Positions 50,482 through 52,046 of a stretch of 52,046 bases of DNA are shown here, piece after piece. The DNA comes from CAZOEL01 sp964578835 (GTDB lineage Bacteria > Desulfobacterota > Syntrophobacteria > Syntrophobacterales > Syntrophobacteraceae): the NCBI GenBank assembly GCA_964578835.1, contig CAZOEL010000049.1:1-52046 (forward strand), in the 5' to 3' direction. The notes beneath the pieces are model-generated. The model was not told the origin of the DNA. It saw only the letters and a list, made by a program, of their open reading frames with translations, and did not search any database. Positions within the stretch are counted from its first letter, which is position 1. Each line of letters opens with the position of its first letter. The position numbers and the translations under genes were made by a program.

Positions 50482-51870
50482 TCAATCGGCAAAGCCCAGC
50501 TTCTTCAATCGATACACAAGAAGGTGTCTGGGCATTCTGAGGAAACGGGCTGTTTTGGATTTGTTCCGCCTGCATTTCTCGTAAGCCTGACGAATGATGT
50601 CTTTTTCAATCTCCTCCAAAGCAATGCCTTCTTCAGGCAGGTTGATGCATAACTGCTCATTGCCGCCCGCCATAGTCAATGCAGCGGGTTCTTTAGAGCC
50701 CAAAAAGCTCAGATGCCTTCCGAGAATGGTCTCGTCATTTTCCAACAGAACGACTCTTTCTATGGCGTTCCTCAACTCGCGCACGTTGCCGGGCCATGAG
50801 TGGTTGAGCAAGATTTGTTGAGCTTCGGGATTGAAAGAACGAAAATGTTTTCCATATTTGTCATTGAAGGAGTCGACGAAATATTGCGCCAAAGGGAGTA
50901 TGTCTTCTTGACGCTGGCGAAGCGGGGGGAGATCGATCCGAATGGTTGCAAGGCGGAAGAAAAGATCTTTCCTGAATTTCCCCTTCTCCGAAGACTTCCA
51001 AAGGTCTTCATTGCAGGCGGAGACGATCCGGATGTCCACTTTTTTCGTTCGGGTTCCTCCTACGGGAAAAAACTCCTTTTCTTCCAAAACCCTGAGCAGC
51101 TTGGCCTGAATTTCCGGATGGAGCTCGACCACTTCATCGAGAAACAGCGTCCCGCCATGCGCAATTTGCAAGAGACCTTCCTTGCCCTCTGATCTTGCTC
51201 CCGTAAAGGCTCCTTTTTCGTAACCAAAGAGCTCGCTTTCGATGATCTCGGAGCCAAAAGCCGCACAGTTCAAAGCCACAAAGGGGTAGGCTGCTCGGGG
51301 GCTCTTAGCGTGTATAAGCCGGGCGAACAGCTCTTTGCCGGCCCCGCTTTCCCCCTGGATGAGAACGCCGGCATCGTGACTTTGGGCGCTTTTCACCGCC
51401 AGTACTTGTGCGTCGATGAACTGCTGGTTGATTCCAATGAGGCGGTCCACGCCTTGAAGTCTTTGCACCTCCTGGCGCAGCCTGTCCACTTCGTTTTTGA
51501 GTCCGGCATGTTCCAAAGCATTTTGCACCGTGAGCTCGAATTCATCGAGATCGACGGGTTTGACCAGATAGTCGAAAGCGCCACGCTTGATGGCTGTGAC
51601 AATATCTTTTACCTGCTCGTAAGCGGTTATCATCACAACCGTAGGTGAAGGGCGAAGCTCTTTAAAGCTGGGAAGAATTTCCAGGCCGTTTGCATCCGGA
51701 AGGCCGATGTCGAGGAGAACAAGATCCGGCTCTTCGTCTCGGGCGCGCTGCAAACCAAGGTTGCCCGTTTCCGCCTCCAAAACGATATAGCGTTTATCAA
51801 GCAATCGACGCATCGCAGAACGGAAAGGCGTCTCGTCATCTACAATCAAAATTTTCTGTTTTTCACGCAT
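50482..51870 (-). CDS. NtrC-family sigma-54 response regulator
   Basis: The 462-residue activator has a receiver (1-120; D54 in LVLLDIGLPDANG, K104), a coiled linker, an AAA+ domain (about 145-375) with Walker A GESGAGKE (173-180), the sigma-54 contact loop GAFTGA (220-225), Walker B GGTLFLDE (239-246) and the PGNVREL motif, and a Fis-type helix-turn-helix at the end (NKSKTARFLRMPRHLLVYRL). Phosphorylation should trigger hexamer formation and open-complex formation at sigma-54 promoters. The cognate kinase is not in the window but may lie just to the right. The candidate target is the downstream Glu-receiver gene. Confidence 0.94.
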   Translation of the reverse strand: MREKQKILIVDDETPFRSAMRRLLDKRYIVLEAETGNLGLQRARDEEPDLVLLDIGLPDANGLEILPSFKELRPSPTVVMITAYEQVKDIVTAIKRGAFDYLVKPVDLDEFELTVQNALEHAGLKNEVDRLRQEVQRLQGVDRLIGINQQFIDAQVLAVKSAQSHDAGVLIQGESGAGKELFARLIHAKSPRAAYPFVALNCAAFGSEIIESELFGYEKGAFTGARSEGKEGLLQIAHGGTLFLDEVVELHPEIQAKLLRVLEEKEFFPVGGTRTKKVDIRIVSACNEDLWKSSEKGKFRKDLFFRLATIRIDLPPLRQRQEDILPLAQYFVDSFNDKYGKHFRSFNPEAQQILLNHSWPGNVRELRNAIERVVLLENDETILGRHLSFLGSKEPAALTMAGGNEQLCINLPEEGIALEEIEKDIIRQAYEKCRRNKSKTARFLRMPRHLLVYRLKKLGFAD

Positions 51871-51898
51871 TGCAGTGCTTTCAGCGCTGGGCCATCAC

Positions 51899-51923
51899 AA
51901 AAAAGAAGGCGATAAATCGCCTT
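51899..51923 (-). terminator. Minus-strand intrinsic terminator ahead of the NtrC gene
   Basis: AAGGCGAT (51906-51913) pairs with ATCGCCTT (51916-51923). On the minus strand the stem is followed by a T-rich tract (plus 51899-51904). It would end a transcript from a gene to the right of the window, so the NtrC gene probably has its own promoter within the short gap. The remaining 51924-52046 shows no gene. Confidence 0.55.
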
Positions 51924-52046
51924 GTCAGTCTTTGCCGCCGACCGGGAATGTAGCATAATTAAAACAAAAGGTCATTTTTCATATTACCGCGGGCAGGGCT
52001 ATCTTGTTCTGTGATGATTGAACAATCGTAACGCCCGGTTAGCCTC

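Noticed and set aside
1..52046. CRISPR array, tRNA, rRNA, prophage or complete insertion sequence
   Set aside because: I scanned for regularly spaced repeats, tRNA T-loops, rRNA-like blocks and transposase or integrase motifs and found only the truncated IS630-like remnant.

Overview
The window reads as the chromosome of a Gram-negative, probably anaerobic bacterium of the Desulfobacterota (delta-proteobacterial) type, perhaps near Syntrophobacter. This is inference, since no rRNA gene is present. The Gram-negative cell plan follows from LptD, a heptose-phosphate adenylyltransferase (RfaE2) and lipoproteins. The delta-proteobacterial guess rests on paired PilT ATPases, a PflX-type radical SAM protein, a GlcD/GlcF-type oxidase, many two-component proteins, a GEMM riboswitch and a sigma-54 module. 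I see no tRNA, rRNA, CRISPR array, prophage or intact insertion sequence.

Layout. 1-1,800: a terminator and a strong hairpin, then three small unrecognised genes (one with a Gly-Cys repeat), converging on a small two-CxxC protein. 1,900-3,330: a cyclic-di-GMP-I riboswitch leader on the minus strand between a diguanylate cyclase gene and the two-CxxC gene. 3,700-7,400: a specialised NusG paralogue and a 1,004-residue helicase-exonuclease that joins MrfA-like and MrfB-like parts. 7,500-13,600 (plus): metallo-hydrolase, radical SAM protein, two PilT-type ATPases, ThiL, ThiD. 13,600-19,900: patatin, alpha/beta hydrolase, a lipoprotein, a DUF1566 protein, TrmL, a possibly broken small gene, RfaE2, a membrane-anchored TPR protein. 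19,850-20,150: a hairpin-rich stretch that may encode a small RNA. 20,200-24,400: MBL protein plus GlcD/GlcF-like oxidase, then an ACT protein. 25,000-31,000: hybrid histidine kinase, FolC, LptD. 31,100-35,500: rplM-rpsI behind a clear sigma-70 promoter, argC, truA, an aspartate-type aminotransferase. 35,600-38,100: two response regulators, an IS630-like transposase remnant and dispersed inverted repeats. 38,100-49,400: two VTT-domain membrane proteins, cardiolipin synthase, an SDR oxidoreductase, a UbiB/AarF kinase, an MltD-like lytic transglycosylase, a nitrilase-family amidase and several small genes. 49,500-51,900: an NtrC-type activator and, downstream on the same strand, a receiver-only protein whose phospho-acceptor Asp is replaced by Glu, with a sigma-54 promoter and a well-placed inverted repeat between them.

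The most interesting material is regulatory: the riboswitch beside a diguanylate cyclase, with a compensated base change in its ligand-binding core, and the NtrC / sigma-54 / Glu-receiver module. Housekeeping genes are ordinary and intact. Start sites were chosen from Shine-Dalgarno (SD) spacing and family N-termini and are noted where they differ from the longest reading frame. All family assignments are by reading motifs; no database search was run.
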